A stretch of DNA of 34,876 nt, from positions 1 through 34,876 of the forward strand of contig JABJQG010000022.1 in the NCBI GenBank assembly GCA_018663505.1, read 5' to 3'. Both the position numbers and the translations under genes were made by a program. This stretch comes from Pseudobdellovibrionaceae bacterium (GTDB lineage: Bacteria > Bdellovibrionota > Bdellovibrionia > Bdellovibrionales > UBA1609). Shown here piece by piece: positions 1 through 8,331 of this stretch. Numbering within the stretch: position 1 is the stretch's first letter; each line of letters starts with the position of its first letter. Under the pieces are notes generated by a model. It ran no database searches. It saw nothing but the letters and a program-made list of their open reading frames with translations, and was not told the DNA's origin.

Positions 1-256
1 GAGTCAATTCCCCCTTGAAGAGGTACTCACGTCGAGCGATGCGTATCCGGGTTGCGTCATCTTTGATGACGCCATCCGAAGACGCTTCGCACCCGCTCGT
101 GCTCGTGCCTCTTCAAGGGGGAATTGACTCCACTTTTTGGGAATGAGCTTGAAGTGATTTGTTTGACGTAATCCGAAGACGCATCGCTCGACGTGAGTAC
201 CTCTAAAGGGGATAAGCTTCAAAATTAAGGACTGAATTTAGGAATGAGCTTTGAGG
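1..256. repeat. Non-coding mosaic of inverted and direct repeats
   Basis: A GC-richer, repeat-built stretch that touches the window edge. Positions 1-23 are an exact inverted copy of 108-130. Positions 19-44 are an exact inverted copy of 179-204. Positions 54-72 form a perfect 8-bp hairpin with a TTT loop (arms 54-61 and 65-72). Two diverged units of about 100 bp also run in direct orientation: each begins ATCCGAAGACGC (74-85 and 171-182), passes through a CTCT..AAGGGG box, and ends GGAATGAGCTT (140-150 and 241-251). I see no credible gene. It could be a MITE-like element, a repeat array or a structured transcript. It lies directly after the 3' end of the barrel gene at 259-1410. Confidence 0.75.
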
Positions 257-258
257 AA

Positions 259-1410
259 CTATCTCCGTTGCTTAAGACGACGACGGCGTCCAGATCCCGG
301 CCCTTTACCAGACTCACTGCCTTCTCCTGATAATGAGTTCAGAAAGCCAAAGCCTATTTCAAGTTCTCCAGTAATTTGTAGTAAATAACGTCTATCTTCT
401 TTTTGCCCTGGATACTCACCCAACTCGGCCCCATATGTGGCCACATCAATACGAAGGGGACCCAGACTCATTCCAGCTCCCATTGTATAGTAACCTTGGT
501 AAAATCCACCTCTCACATCAATGAACGGCATGGATAGCTCCAATCCTAAATGTAACTTTTTACCCAATTGCATTCCAGTAATATTTAATTTCCTTAACTC
601 AATTGTAGGAGTAATAGTGAACAAAGGAACATCTACCTCTAGAGCTGCAGCAAAAATCATATCACTTAAATCTCCTGGCGGATTTTCCGTGCCTGCAACA
701 TCTGCTTTATAAATAGTGTCTCCCACATCTTTCCAAACTAATGAGAACATTGGAGTCACTACTGGTAATGGAAAAGTTAAATTCATACCAAAATCTATTC
801 CAAAACCTGATCCACTGGTTTCAGATCCCGTAAAAACAGCCGGATCTGGGGTGACCAAAGATCCGGCAGGAATAGACACAGCATAGCCTGTTCTAGCCGC
901 TCTCTTAATCACTATACCTGCGGAAAGAATAGTAGGAACGATTGGAAATGCAAACCCCAAGTTCCAACCAAGGTCATTTAAATAATTCGCTTCAACTGTA
1001 GGAAAAGCGGGGTCTTTTATATTTATATTTACATTTAACCGATCGTAATAACTCATACCAAAATAAGGAAAAGCCATCGCTGTTTTTGCTCCTCCTCCTA
1101 TCCAAATGGGCTCACCATATAATCCCTGAAGGGCTGCCGTCATACCATTTGGGTCTTGTAAACTTTGTAGTGAGGCTAATGCATCAACATTCCCAAGACC
1201 TATTCTTGGGTCAACTATAGTCCAAATCATACCGCTGACCCGAGCTAATGAAGCTGGATTATAAAAAAGTGAATCAGCATCATCCACAACTGCCGCGTAC
1301 GCACCACCCATCCCCAAAGCTCGAACAGATGTATTTACATCAAACACACTTTGAGCTTTTGCATGATAAGAAAATAAACTAGCTATTATTACTATTATGG
1401 ACAGTTGCAT
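259..1410 (-). CDS. Outer-membrane beta-barrel protein, PorV/TraF-like (paralog 1)
   Basis: About 383 aa with a Sec signal peptide (hydrophobic start, cleavage near YHAKAQ). The mature N-terminus reads RALGMGGAYAAVVDDAD followed by FYNPASLA, the hallmark opening of the PorV/UPF0164/TraF_2-type barrels related to FadL; the rest alternates glycine-rich and aromatic strands. I prefer the ATG at 1410 because GGAG lies ten bases upstream; a TTG at 1431 is the alternative and would place that GGAG inside the gene. The start overlaps the end of the upstream lipoprotein gene (stop 1395-1397), suggesting coupled translation. It is clearly paralogous to the gene at 2243-3334: both end with an (A/L)ATYG-E-(L/I)G ... 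EDRRY strand. The C-terminus is a basic RRRRLKQRR tail, odd for a barrel that normally ends in an aromatic strand. Exact role unknown. Confidence 0.8.
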   Translation of the reverse strand: MQLSIIVIIASLFSYHAKAQSVFDVNTSVRALGMGGAYAAVVDDADSLFYNPASLARVSGMIWTIVDPRIGLGNVDALASLQSLQDPNGMTAALQGLYGEPIWIGGGAKTAMAFPYFGMSYYDRLNVNINIKDPAFPTVEANYLNDLGWNLGFAFPIVPTILSAGIVIKRAARTGYAVSIPAGSLVTPDPAVFTGSETSGSGFGIDFGMNLTFPLPVVTPMFSLVWKDVGDTIYKADVAGTENPPGDLSDMIFAAALEVDVPLFTITPTIELRKLNITGMQLGKKLHLGLELSMPFIDVRGGFYQGYYTMGAGMSLGPLRIDVATYGAELGEYPGQKEDRRYLLQITGELEIGFGFLNSLSGEGSESGKGPGSGRRRRLKQRR

Positions 1411-2225
1411 GCTGAAGTATCTCCTGTACAATTTACTCCGATGCCAATGGAGTCGTTTTCTTTAATTAGTGAACGTAAAACCTTTTGCTCATTAATTGTT
1501 ACAGTTGCTACATCTGAAGCTGCACAAATATCTTGACCCAGGGTATCCCTGGCTAAAGTGCATGCTCCTTCTAAACCTGCTGTGGCTCCTGATAATGCCG
1601 AATCCGATGCGGCTGCCGAATTTATGGACATTTGAGCAAAGCCAGTAACCATATGCTGGGCATATAGGTCTGTGACGTTTGGTAAGTCGGTTGTAGAACA
1701 CGCATCTAGTCCCACATCCACAGTGCCATCATCATCGGTATCAAAGTGCTTATTTAAAATATTTCCCATTTTAGCCATCTCGATAAAAAAGAGAAATAAA
1801 TTTTCGTCACTGGTGCGGTTCGCTACATTAGTATCAATAGCTAGAATAGCTGTTTCTGCTAAGATACAATTGTCAATGGATGCCTTTGTGCTTGCAGGAA
1901 AAGCATCCATAAGAATCTTAAATAGATTGTTTGCCGAACCTGCTGATAGCGCCTCTACAAAAGTAAAAAAATCAAACCCACACAACCCACCATATACAGT
2001 AGCCAGTAAAAATTTAGTTTCTCGCTTTGCTTTTTCAATCACTGTGAGTTGACCGTATTTTGTCAGGGCAGTAGCGAAATCGCCAGCGTTATTGAGTAAA
2101 CTAATTTCATATAAAAGAGCGGCGTCAGATGTTGTATCAGACATACCTGTTAAAATATTTCCACCACAAGAATTCATAGTCACTGATATAAGAATGTAAA
2201 AAATAAATTGCATTGTTTTTTTCAT
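1395..2225 (-). CDS. Predicted lipoprotein between two barrel paralogs
   Basis: A 276-aa protein with a lipoprotein signal: MKKTMQFIFYILISV, then TMNSC with the acylated cysteine near residue 20. The mature part is acidic, rich in alanine, leucine and cysteine, and looks mostly helical. I recognise no domain; the helical character could mean TPR-like repeats, but no motif proves it. It starts about 17 bases after the stop of the upstream barrel gene (2243-3334) and its end overlaps the start of the downstream barrel gene, so the three genes form one operon. A lipoprotein partner for the two barrels, for example in assembly or surface display, is the simplest inference from position. Confidence 0.8.
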   Translation of the reverse strand: MKKTMQFIFYILISVTMNSCGGNILTGMSDTTSDAALLYEISLLNNAGDFATALTKYGQLTVIEKAKRETKFLLATVYGGLCGFDFFTFVEALSAGSANNLFKILMDAFPASTKASIDNCILAETAILAIDTNVANRTSDENLFLFFIEMAKMGNILNKHFDTDDDGTVDVGLDACSTTDLPNVTDLYAQHMVTGFAQMSINSAAASDSALSGATAGLEGACTLARDTLGQDICAASDVATVTINEQKVLRSLIKENDSIGIGVNCTGDTSACNCP

Positions 2226-2242
2226 ACGCTCTTTACCTTTAA

Positions 2243-3334
2243 TTATAGCCTGTAAGCAAATTTCGCCATATATCGACGATCTTCCCTAGGCGTTGTTGCT
2301 GTACCTATTTCTTCACCATATGTTGCTAACTGTAACTGATAATTGTTTACAGCCAGCTCAAAACCTGCAGTCCAATATCTTTGATTGTATCCGCCTCTAA
2401 GAAATAGAGCGTCATAAAAGTTAAACTCAAAACCAAAATGATACCTACGGTTTTTATCTAATTCCGCAGACAGAGTGGTCACGTCACGCACTTCTAATGT
2501 TACAGATGTTCGTGTTTTTTTTCCCACAATAGGAAATATCGCCATAGCCACATCGACTTTCTGTGGCTCGTTTGCAGGTTTTAGTGTTGTGGTATTAAAA
2601 AGACCATCTCTTAAATCAAACCGAGTGTTCCCTACATCGCGTGCAACAATAGATAGGGTTGGCAACATTTTCCATGGACCTGTCATAAGTAATCCAACAT
2701 CAGCACCTATACCCATGCCCTCACTAGATAATGAAGAGATCGTGTTACCTGTAGTTGTGGTGTCAATAGCACTTTCGTTCACATCCACACGGTTGATGAT
2801 TTTCCCATTAAAACCAAATTTAACTTTTCCATCAAATAGTCTAAAGTTGAAGCCCATAACAAAAGCGTAGTCATTTCTATACTCATATAAAAATTCAGTA
2901 CCACCCGTAAGCACCTCAGCATCGGCGCGAAAGGAACCTAAAAATCCAATACCAAAATTTGGTAACACCAAAGAGGGGAAAATTTTACCGGATGCATGTG
3001 TGTGCACGCCCTCATTTGCCGCTAATGTGGCCATTGTTGTTTGTGGTGTTAGTGGCGCTAAAATGTCTGTGGAATAAATTCTTTCATTAATCCCACTCAT
3101 GGATAGCTCTGGATCGACTACTGTAACAAAGTAGTCTCTCAGCTTCCCCAATGCCGCAGGATTTAAAACTAAGGCCGTTTCATCATTCACCACAGCTATT
3201 GATGCGCCACCCATGCCGAGTCCGCGAACTCCATTATACATTTCGTGAAGTTCTGCAGCCATTACACTTTGTGCAAATCCTACAATGATAAAAGATACCA
3301 ATAGTCTCTTTATATTTTTGAGCCACCCGTCCAT
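2243..3334 (-). CDS. Outer-membrane beta-barrel protein, PorV/TraF-like (paralog 2)
   Basis: A 363-aa protein with a signal peptide (LLVSFIIVGFAQSVMAAE). The mature N-terminus RGLGMGGASIAVVNDETAL followed by NPAALGKL matches the PorV/UPF0164/TraF_2-like barrels. It ends in an amphipathic strand with an aromatic and leucine (FAYRL), as expected for an outer-membrane barrel. It is the first gene of a three-gene minus-strand operon with a lipoprotein and the paralog at 259-1410; shared blocks are the MGGA N-terminus, a VVDP motif, and the EDRRY segment near the C-terminus. The ATG at 3334 has AAAGGTGGG upstream. Substrate unknown. Confidence 0.82.
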   Translation of the reverse strand: MDGWLKNIKRLLVSFIIVGFAQSVMAAELHEMYNGVRGLGMGGASIAVVNDETALVLNPAALGKLRDYFVTVVDPELSMSGINERIYSTDILAPLTPQTTMATLAANEGVHTHASGKIFPSLVLPNFGIGFLGSFRADAEVLTGGTEFLYEYRNDYAFVMGFNFRLFDGKVKFGFNGKIINRVDVNESAIDTTTTGNTISSLSSEGMGIGADVGLLMTGPWKMLPTLSIVARDVGNTRFDLRDGLFNTTTLKPANEPQKVDVAMAIFPIVGKKTRTSVTLEVRDVTTLSAELDKNRRYHFGFEFNFYDALFLRGGYNQRYWTAGFELAVNNYQLQLATYGEEIGTATTPREDRRYMAKFAYRL

Positions 3335-3487
3335 AGATTTCCCACCTTTAATATTGTTATTCTTAGTACTTATATCGGTCTCATTTTAAGAATTCTCATG
3401 TTAGTACAGTAAAACTAGACATTTGTAATGATTCCCTAGTCTTAGGTAAATCTAGGCATTTGCAAATCCTCAGTGTATAAGGGGTAT

Positions 3488-4753
3488 ATGACTAATAACC
3501 AACCTGGGTTCGAACAATTTGAATTTTCTGAAGCTTTAACTAAGGCCGTAGACGCTATTGAATTTAAAACGCCCACAGATATACAGAAGTCTTCTATTCC
3601 TTTTGTTTTAAAAAGAAAAGATATTTTAGCCACTGCACAAACAGGAACTGGAAAAACAGCAGCTTTCTGCTTCCCAATGATTGAACTCCTTTCTAAAGAA
3701 GAAATTCAAGGAGCTCTTATTCTTGTTCCCACTCGGGAAATTGGCATACAAATTACAGATTTTTTAAAAAAACTGATTGTTGGCCAAATGGATTTAAATA
3801 TTGTTTTGCTCATCGGCGGAGTTTCTTTTCACCAACAAGTGAAAATCCTCAATAAAAAAGCAGATATCATCATTGCCACTCCAGGACGTCTTATTGATCA
3901 CCTATTGCAAAAAACTTTACGTCTTAAAAATATGGACTATCTGGTTCTGGATGAAGCAGACCGTATGTTAGATATGGGTTTTACCAGCCAACTCAACCAA
4001 GTGCTGAATCACCTTCCAAAAAAACGACAAACTTTGTTTTTCTCAGCTACCTTTCAAAATGAAACACAAGCGCTGGCAAATAAATACCTAGATCAACCCC
4101 AAAGAGTCAGCGTAGGCAACATCTCCAAACCCATTGATAGAATAAAGCAACGTACCCTTAATACTACTGTGAGTGAAAAGTTTGACCAATTAATGGATGA
4201 ACTCAATGCAAAAAAAGGCCGATGCCTTATTTTTTCAAAAACCAAAATCAGTGTGGAAAAGCTTTTTCTGGATTTAGAGGCCCATGGTTTTTTAGTGATT
4301 CGTATCCATGGTGACCGTACACAAAAACAACGTATGACAGCCATTAAAGAATTTCAGGCTGGGCCCATAGATGTACTCGTAGCCACAGATGTGGCCGCAA
4401 GAGGTATCGATATCCCAGAAATAGAACACGTAGTCAACTATGATCCCCCTCAATGCTCCGATGATTATATTCACCGTGTGGGACGTACAGGTCGTGCCGG
4501 AGCTCATGGTGAGGCGATTAATTTCGTTACACCAAACACTAAAAATCAGTGGGACCAAATTCATCTTGGACTACAGGGAAAAAATGTAAAATATGACAAC
4601 AGTTGGATGGCACGAAAAAAATCAAGCAAAGACCGTAGAAACGACGAAGATACATACAGTCGACATTCAACAAAAGATAAGTGGAAACGAAAATCCCAAA
4701 AGAAAGTGAATCTTAGTCTAAAAAAACGCAACTCAAAAGCTAAAAAGAGATAA
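3488..4753 (+). CDS. DEAD-box ATP-dependent RNA helicase, RhlE-like
   Basis: About 421 aa. All core motifs are visible in order: an upstream F and Q-motif (FKTPTDIQ), motif I AQTGTGKT, Ia PTREI, GG, TPGR, motif II DEAD, motif III SAT, then helicase domain 2 with IFSKTK, ATDVAARGID and HRVGRTGRAG. A basic lysine/arginine/serine tail of about 60 residues follows, typical of RhlE/DeaD-group enzymes and probably used to bind RNA. It would unwind structured RNA in ribosome assembly or mRNA turnover, often in the cold. I chose the ATG at 3488 (AAGGGG just upstream, though only 3 bases away) over an in-frame GTG at 3473. It converges with the lipoprotein gene at 4769, leaving only 15 bases between them. 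The exact subfamily is not certain. Confidence 0.93.
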   Translation: MTNNQPGFEQFEFSEALTKAVDAIEFKTPTDIQKSSIPFVLKRKDILATAQTGTGKTAAFCFPMIELLSKEEIQGALILVPTREIGIQITDFLKKLIVGQMDLNIVLLIGGVSFHQQVKILNKKADIIIATPGRLIDHLLQKTLRLKNMDYLVLDEADRMLDMGFTSQLNQVLNHLPKKRQTLFFSATFQNETQALANKYLDQPQRVSVGNISKPIDRIKQRTLNTTVSEKFDQLMDELNAKKGRCLIFSKTKISVEKLFLDLEAHGFLVIRIHGDRTQKQRMTAIKEFQAGPIDVLVATDVAARGIDIPEIEHVVNYDPPQCSDDYIHRVGRTGRAGAHGEAINFVTPNTKNQWDQIHLGLQGKNVKYDNSWMARKKSSKDRRNDEDTYSRHSTKDKWKRKSQKKVNLSLKKRNSKAKKR

Positions 4754-4768
4754 CTTTCTTCCCTATAA

Positions 4769-5440
4769 TTAAGAAGCCGCCAGTTTCTTCTTTGCTATTC
4801 TGTTTAGTACCCCACCACGATCATTTAGATTTATCTGCTTAGCATTTTCAATGGCACTTTTTATTTCTTCTTGATTTGATACTAAAACACTATTCTTACT
4901 AAAAAGAAATAATATTTCCTGCTGTTTTTTAATAATTTTTTCCAATGTCACAAAATACAGTATTAATTCATTTAGACTTAAATCTTCATTAACACTCATA
5001 AGAATAGCTGCTGACTCTAGATTGTAAATATCCTGATCTAATCTTTCATATTTTTGCGTGTCCGTGAGTTTTTCTAAACTTGGTCTCTTGCTATTTTTAA
5101 TATCGTAGCGTGCCAAAATAATCATGACCCTACCTGTGTAAATAAAGTCTTCATTTACACCTAACCTGCCAATTCTCACTTTATTTTTACCATTGGCAGC
5201 CTTTAACTTTTTCTCCACAGACTCTAATTCATTGAGCTTACTTTCGTAAGTATCAACATCTTCTTCACTCCAACTGCTTGTAGGATGTCCTGAGGTGTTT
5301 AAATCAGAGACTAAGCTCTTTTGACGCTTTAACAACACGTTAGCATCATCTTGTGCTTTTTCTTCATTAGTTGGTCCGCAAGAAACCATAGAAAATGCCA
5401 GTAAAGATATAGTAAATAGACGAATAAGTTTATTGATCAT
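4769..5440 (-). CDS. Predicted lipoprotein, helical
   Basis: A 223-aa protein with a classical lipoprotein signal: MINKLIRLFTISLLAFSMVSC, cysteine at about residue 21. The mature part is highly charged and predicted helical or coiled-coil, with heptad-like spacing in the segment around KLNELESVEKKLKAANGK. I recognise no family. The ATG has GGGAGAGG a few bases upstream. It stands alone: the next minus-strand gene upstream is more than 300 bases away and ends in its own terminator. Confidence 0.78.
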   Translation of the reverse strand: MINKLIRLFTISLLAFSMVSCGPTNEEKAQDDANVLLKRQKSLVSDLNTSGHPTSSWSEEDVDTYESKLNELESVEKKLKAANGKNKVRIGRLGVNEDFIYTGRVMIILARYDIKNSKRPSLEKLTDTQKYERLDQDIYNLESAAILMSVNEDLSLNELILYFVTLEKIIKKQQEILFLFSKNSVLVSNQEEIKSAIENAKQINLNDRGGVLNRIAKKKLAAS

Positions 5441-5682
5441 TTGATCCTCTCCCTTGTATGAAATTAAACATACACAGTTGCCAAATAGTTTTACCTATAG
5501 ACACCAGTTAAAAGTGAATAGGAAATATACCACTTAAAGGCATCTTTGAGATTAAATATGTGGACAAATGAAAAGATGTAATACACCACTTCATGGTCGT
5601 CTAAAAAATGGTCAGGAATTTTTTACAAAAATTATGCTCTTAATTCACACTCACCGTATGAAATCATGCACTTAGTAAATAA
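5441..5682. other. Intergenic region, promoter side of the lipoprotein gene 4769-5440
   Basis: AT-rich sequence between the lipoprotein start at 5440 and the terminator of the next gene. It should hold the promoter for the gene at 4769-5440. I see no repeat, RNA gene or small coding region that I can support. Confidence 0.5.
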
Positions 5683-5714
5683 AAAAAATGCTTCTAAATA
5701 TAGAAGCATTTTTT
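5683..5714 (-). terminator. Rho-independent terminator
   Basis: A perfect 14-bp stem (arms 5683-5696 and 5701-5714) around a 4-base loop, rich in A on one side and T on the other, so it can act on either strand. It lies 32 bases after the stop codon of the lipoprotein gene at 5747-6256, which it most likely terminates. Confidence 0.85.
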
Positions 5715-5746
5715 CATGATAGAATTCTGAATAATATTAATTAAAA

Positions 5747-6256
5747 TTAGCTATCTTCAAGAGCGACAACCATGTCGTCATCCACTAACAAACCACCATC
5801 GTCCACTATTTGTTGCGAACCATCGTCTTCGCAACGTCCTAGGTAATCTAACCCCTCATCATCCACATGTGCCTTTACAGCGGCTATGCTAATAGAAATT
5901 GTGTGTGAGTTATTAATGTTACCATCTGGAATATGACAAATAGTCACTTTGCAGTTTCTAATTTTTTTAAGTGACGACTTACCTGGTAGGTCTGCTACAT
6001 CAATATCATCAATAAGACACTCCTCTAATTGAGACTTTGCTAATTCATCCATAAGGTCATTATTACCAACAACTATTGGTTCACCTTGGAATGGATACTG
6101 GTTAGATAAATCTGAAACATCAGAGTCTGCTCCGTTCACACCACTGGTACCATTCTGTTGTGATATGTCTTCAAATTGAACTTCCGAACAATTTTGAAAG
6201 AAAACCATTGCCACTGTGATTTGAGATATTAACAAAACTAGTTTAAATTTACTCAT
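5747..6256 (-). CDS. Lipoprotein with CHIP-x-GN secreted motif
   Basis: A 169-aa lipoprotein. The signal ends VFFQNC (acylated cysteine at residue 23) and continues SEVQF, the same unusual lipobox context as in the gene at 26965-29649. The C-terminal half carries VTICHIPDGN, HTISISIAAVKAH and LDYLGRC, which closely follow a short motif known from many uncharacterised secreted proteins (consensus of the type CHxPPGNPxNAHTxSV..AVxAHLxHGDxLGxC). Its function is unknown; the conserved Cys/His spacing would suit metal binding, which is inference. The last 30 residues are very acidic (repeated DD). A GGGGAG ribosome site lies upstream, and a strong terminator follows. Confidence 0.82.
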   Translation of the reverse strand: MSKFKLVLLISQITVAMVFFQNCSEVQFEDISQQNGTSGVNGADSDVSDLSNQYPFQGEPIVVGNNDLMDELAKSQLEECLIDDIDVADLPGKSSLKKIRNCKVTICHIPDGNINNSHTISISIAAVKAHVDDEGLDYLGRCEDDGSQQIVDDGGLLVDDDMVVALEDS

Positions 6257-6419
6257 AGAGCTCCCCGCTTTTCAATGATCTAATGAGCAAAGGACATACC
6301 AACTCTACTGTAATTAAACAGCGATAGAGCTATAAATACTGAATAAGTTGGAATAATTGAATAAAAATTTTACGTCTCATAATGAGAAAAAATGAGTGAA
6401 AAGTTACCTAAAGACCCTG

Positions 6420-7253
6420 TTACTTTTCAGCAGCAACGTAAGCCACCCAGCCCTCACACTCTTCACCGTTGGTGACTTTAGAAAACACGCCATCGCCTGT
6501 GCCATCTTTTTCTGTACCTTCCCAATATACATGGGTTTTTTTAAAGCCGGCCTCTTCCATTATCTCTCTAATTTCGGGAATAGACCACAGACGCCAGTCA
6601 TAAGTAAATACTTGTTCTCTTTTTTTCTCACCTTTTCTCTTAAAGTGAATGTAAAACAGAGCTTCATTAGTTACAGGGTCATGTTTATCTTGATCCCAAA
6701 AGTAACTAAACTCATCGTGCTCGGTTTCTTCTTCATTAGGCTCGTAGCACTGAGAACCACCAAAGCAATCTACTATAAATAAACCGTCTTTATTTAAACC
6801 TTTTAAAGCATTTTTAAAATATGCTCTTAGATCTTCTCTTTTCTTAAATAGAAAATACGAGAAATTCTGTGCATCAACAATATCTGCTTTTGGCAGTCCT
6901 GTAGCCATCACATTTTCTGTGAGGATCTCCACACGGCTTTGTTGTTCTTCGTTAAGCTCAGGGTAGTAATTCTTTTTTCCATACTCTATGGGTTCGGGAT
7001 CTAAATCCACACCCACGGCGGTATGTTTTTTATCCATTTTCACCCATTCACAACTAATTTTAAAAGTTCCGCAAAAGTCTTCTCTTAAAGACTTAGCTTC
7101 TTTACCCTTAATTTCTTTGTAAGTTTTCTTTAAAAATTGAACGTCATTTTCTGCGGATTGAACAGACTTCTCATAGTAGTAATACTTATCAAATTCTTTT
7201 AAAGATTTCTTAGCTTTATTCTTAATTTTAGCTTTATTTTTTTTCTTGCTCAT
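6420..7253 (-). CDS. Class I SAM-dependent methyltransferase
   Basis: A 277-aa protein. After a lysine-rich start (residues 1-20) comes a Rossmann-type methyltransferase: the first motif is degenerate (LREDFCGTFKISCEW), the acidic loop is VGVDLDPEPI, a later motif is ADIVDAQNFSYFLF, and post-motif KGLNKDGLFIVDCFGG is typical of the SAM fold. Substrate unknown. It starts 22 bases after the stop of the E1 beta gene and probably belongs to that operon, although methyltransferases are not a standard part of oxo-acid dehydrogenase operons. The residues DFCGTF replace the usual GxGxG loop, as in a known subset of such enzymes. Confidence 0.82.
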   Translation of the reverse strand: MSKKKNKAKIKNKAKKSLKEFDKYYYYEKSVQSAENDVQFLKKTYKEIKGKEAKSLREDFCGTFKISCEWVKMDKKHTAVGVDLDPEPIEYGKKNYYPELNEEQQSRVEILTENVMATGLPKADIVDAQNFSYFLFKKREDLRAYFKNALKGLNKDGLFIVDCFGGSQCYEPNEEETEHDEFSYFWDQDKHDPVTNEALFYIHFKRKGEKKREQVFTYDWRLWSIPEIREIMEEAGFKKTHVYWEGTEKDGTGDGVFSKVTNGEECEGWVAYVAAEK

Positions 7254-7275
7254 ATCAACATTTTCCTATGGGTGA

Positions 7276-8331
7276 TTATGGAAGTTCTTTAACAACATCC
7301 AAAATTTCATTTACAATATCTGCTTTCATGGGAACGCTAGCATATTCTAAAGCCGGACTTAGTCCTATGCCTGGAAGATTTTTTCCAGCAAGAACTCTTG
7401 GGCGTGCCAATAAATGGTAAAATAGCTCCTGTGTGGTTCTATAAACTAAATGTTCAGCGAAGTTTGTAACTTCAGTATCTTCATTAACAAAAATCACTCT
7501 GCCAGTTTTTTCTATGGATTTCTGAATACAAGGCCAATCATAGGGATACAAAGTTCTTAGGTCAATGAGCTCAACACTAACCCCTTGAGACTGAACTTCC
7601 TTAATCGCCACTTCACACTCCAAAACATGACGGCCGTAGGTTACAACAGTGACTTGATCTCCTTCAATGACGGTTTTAGCTTTCCCAAGCTCTACACTCT
7701 CATCTTCTAATTCTGGCCAATTGGCTTTCCACTTTGATCGATCTCCCACCGGGGCATCGATCATGGCTTTTAGCTCACGATCAGACTCTGGTTCACCAGC
7801 CAATAGTTCTTTACCTTTAACCCGCATTAGTGCTTTTGGTTTTAGATAAAGCACAGGATTTGGGTCCTTAATAGCAGCTAATAATAATCCATAAGCATCT
7901 TTTGCATTTGAAGGCATCACAACTTTAAAGCCTGGTAGCCTTGTGGCAATGGCATCAAAACTATGGCTGTGATAAATGGACCCATGAATTCCTGCTCCCA
8001 CAGGGGTCATAATAACCAAGGGTAAATTAAATAAGCCATTGGTAGACCAATAGGTATTTCCCACAAGTTTTAATAAATCTATAGTATTAAAAATATAATC
8101 ACAGAACTGAATTTCAGCCACACAACGATCACCAGTGAGTGCCACTCCCATGGCACAGCCAATAATACCTCTTTCATCTAACGGTGTATTCCATGTTGTT
8201 TCTAAGCCTTGGGTACAAGTAAATACTCCACCCAAAGGCGCACCTACATCTTCACCAAAAATATCTTTCACATCTAAATGCTTTTCACCATAATGTAGCG
8301 CCATTCGTATTGCTTGAGCCATACTTGCCAT
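7276..8331 (-). CDS. 2-oxo acid dehydrogenase E1 component, beta subunit
   Basis: About 351 aa, usual for the E1 beta subunit of the pyruvate/branched-chain 2-oxo acid dehydrogenase family. It forms the thiamine-diphosphate enzyme with the alpha subunit encoded upstream. Visible features: FGEDVGAPLGGVF at the N-terminus, RGIIGCAMGVAL..G.R.VAEIQFCDYIF (transketolase pyrimidine-binding domain), a HGSIYHSHSFDA segment, and a C-terminal transketolase domain with DLRTLYPYDW and the VNEDTE motif. The start is the ATG at 8331: it shares one base with the TAA of the alpha gene (TAATG), and GGAG lies 9 bases upstream. No E2 or E3 gene is adjacent. Whether the substrate is pyruvate, acetoin or a branched-chain oxo acid cannot be decided here. 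Confidence 0.93.
   Translation of the reverse strand: MASMAQAIRMALHYGEKHLDVKDIFGEDVGAPLGGVFTCTQGLETTWNTPLDERGIIGCAMGVALTGDRCVAEIQFCDYIFNTIDLLKLVGNTYWSTNGLFNLPLVIMTPVGAGIHGSIYHSHSFDAIATRLPGFKVVMPSNAKDAYGLLLAAIKDPNPVLYLKPKALMRVKGKELLAGEPESDRELKAMIDAPVGDRSKWKANWPELEDESVELGKAKTVIEGDQVTVVTYGRHVLECEVAIKEVQSQGVSVELIDLRTLYPYDWPCIQKSIEKTGRVIFVNEDTEVTNFAEHLVYRTTQELFYHLLARPRVLAGKNLPGIGLSPALEYASVPMKADIVNEILDVVKELP

Noticed and set aside
4-222. Minus-strand open frame in the repeat region
   Set aside because: It runs through inverted repeats, with no family resemblance or ribosome site; it is a by-product of the repeats.
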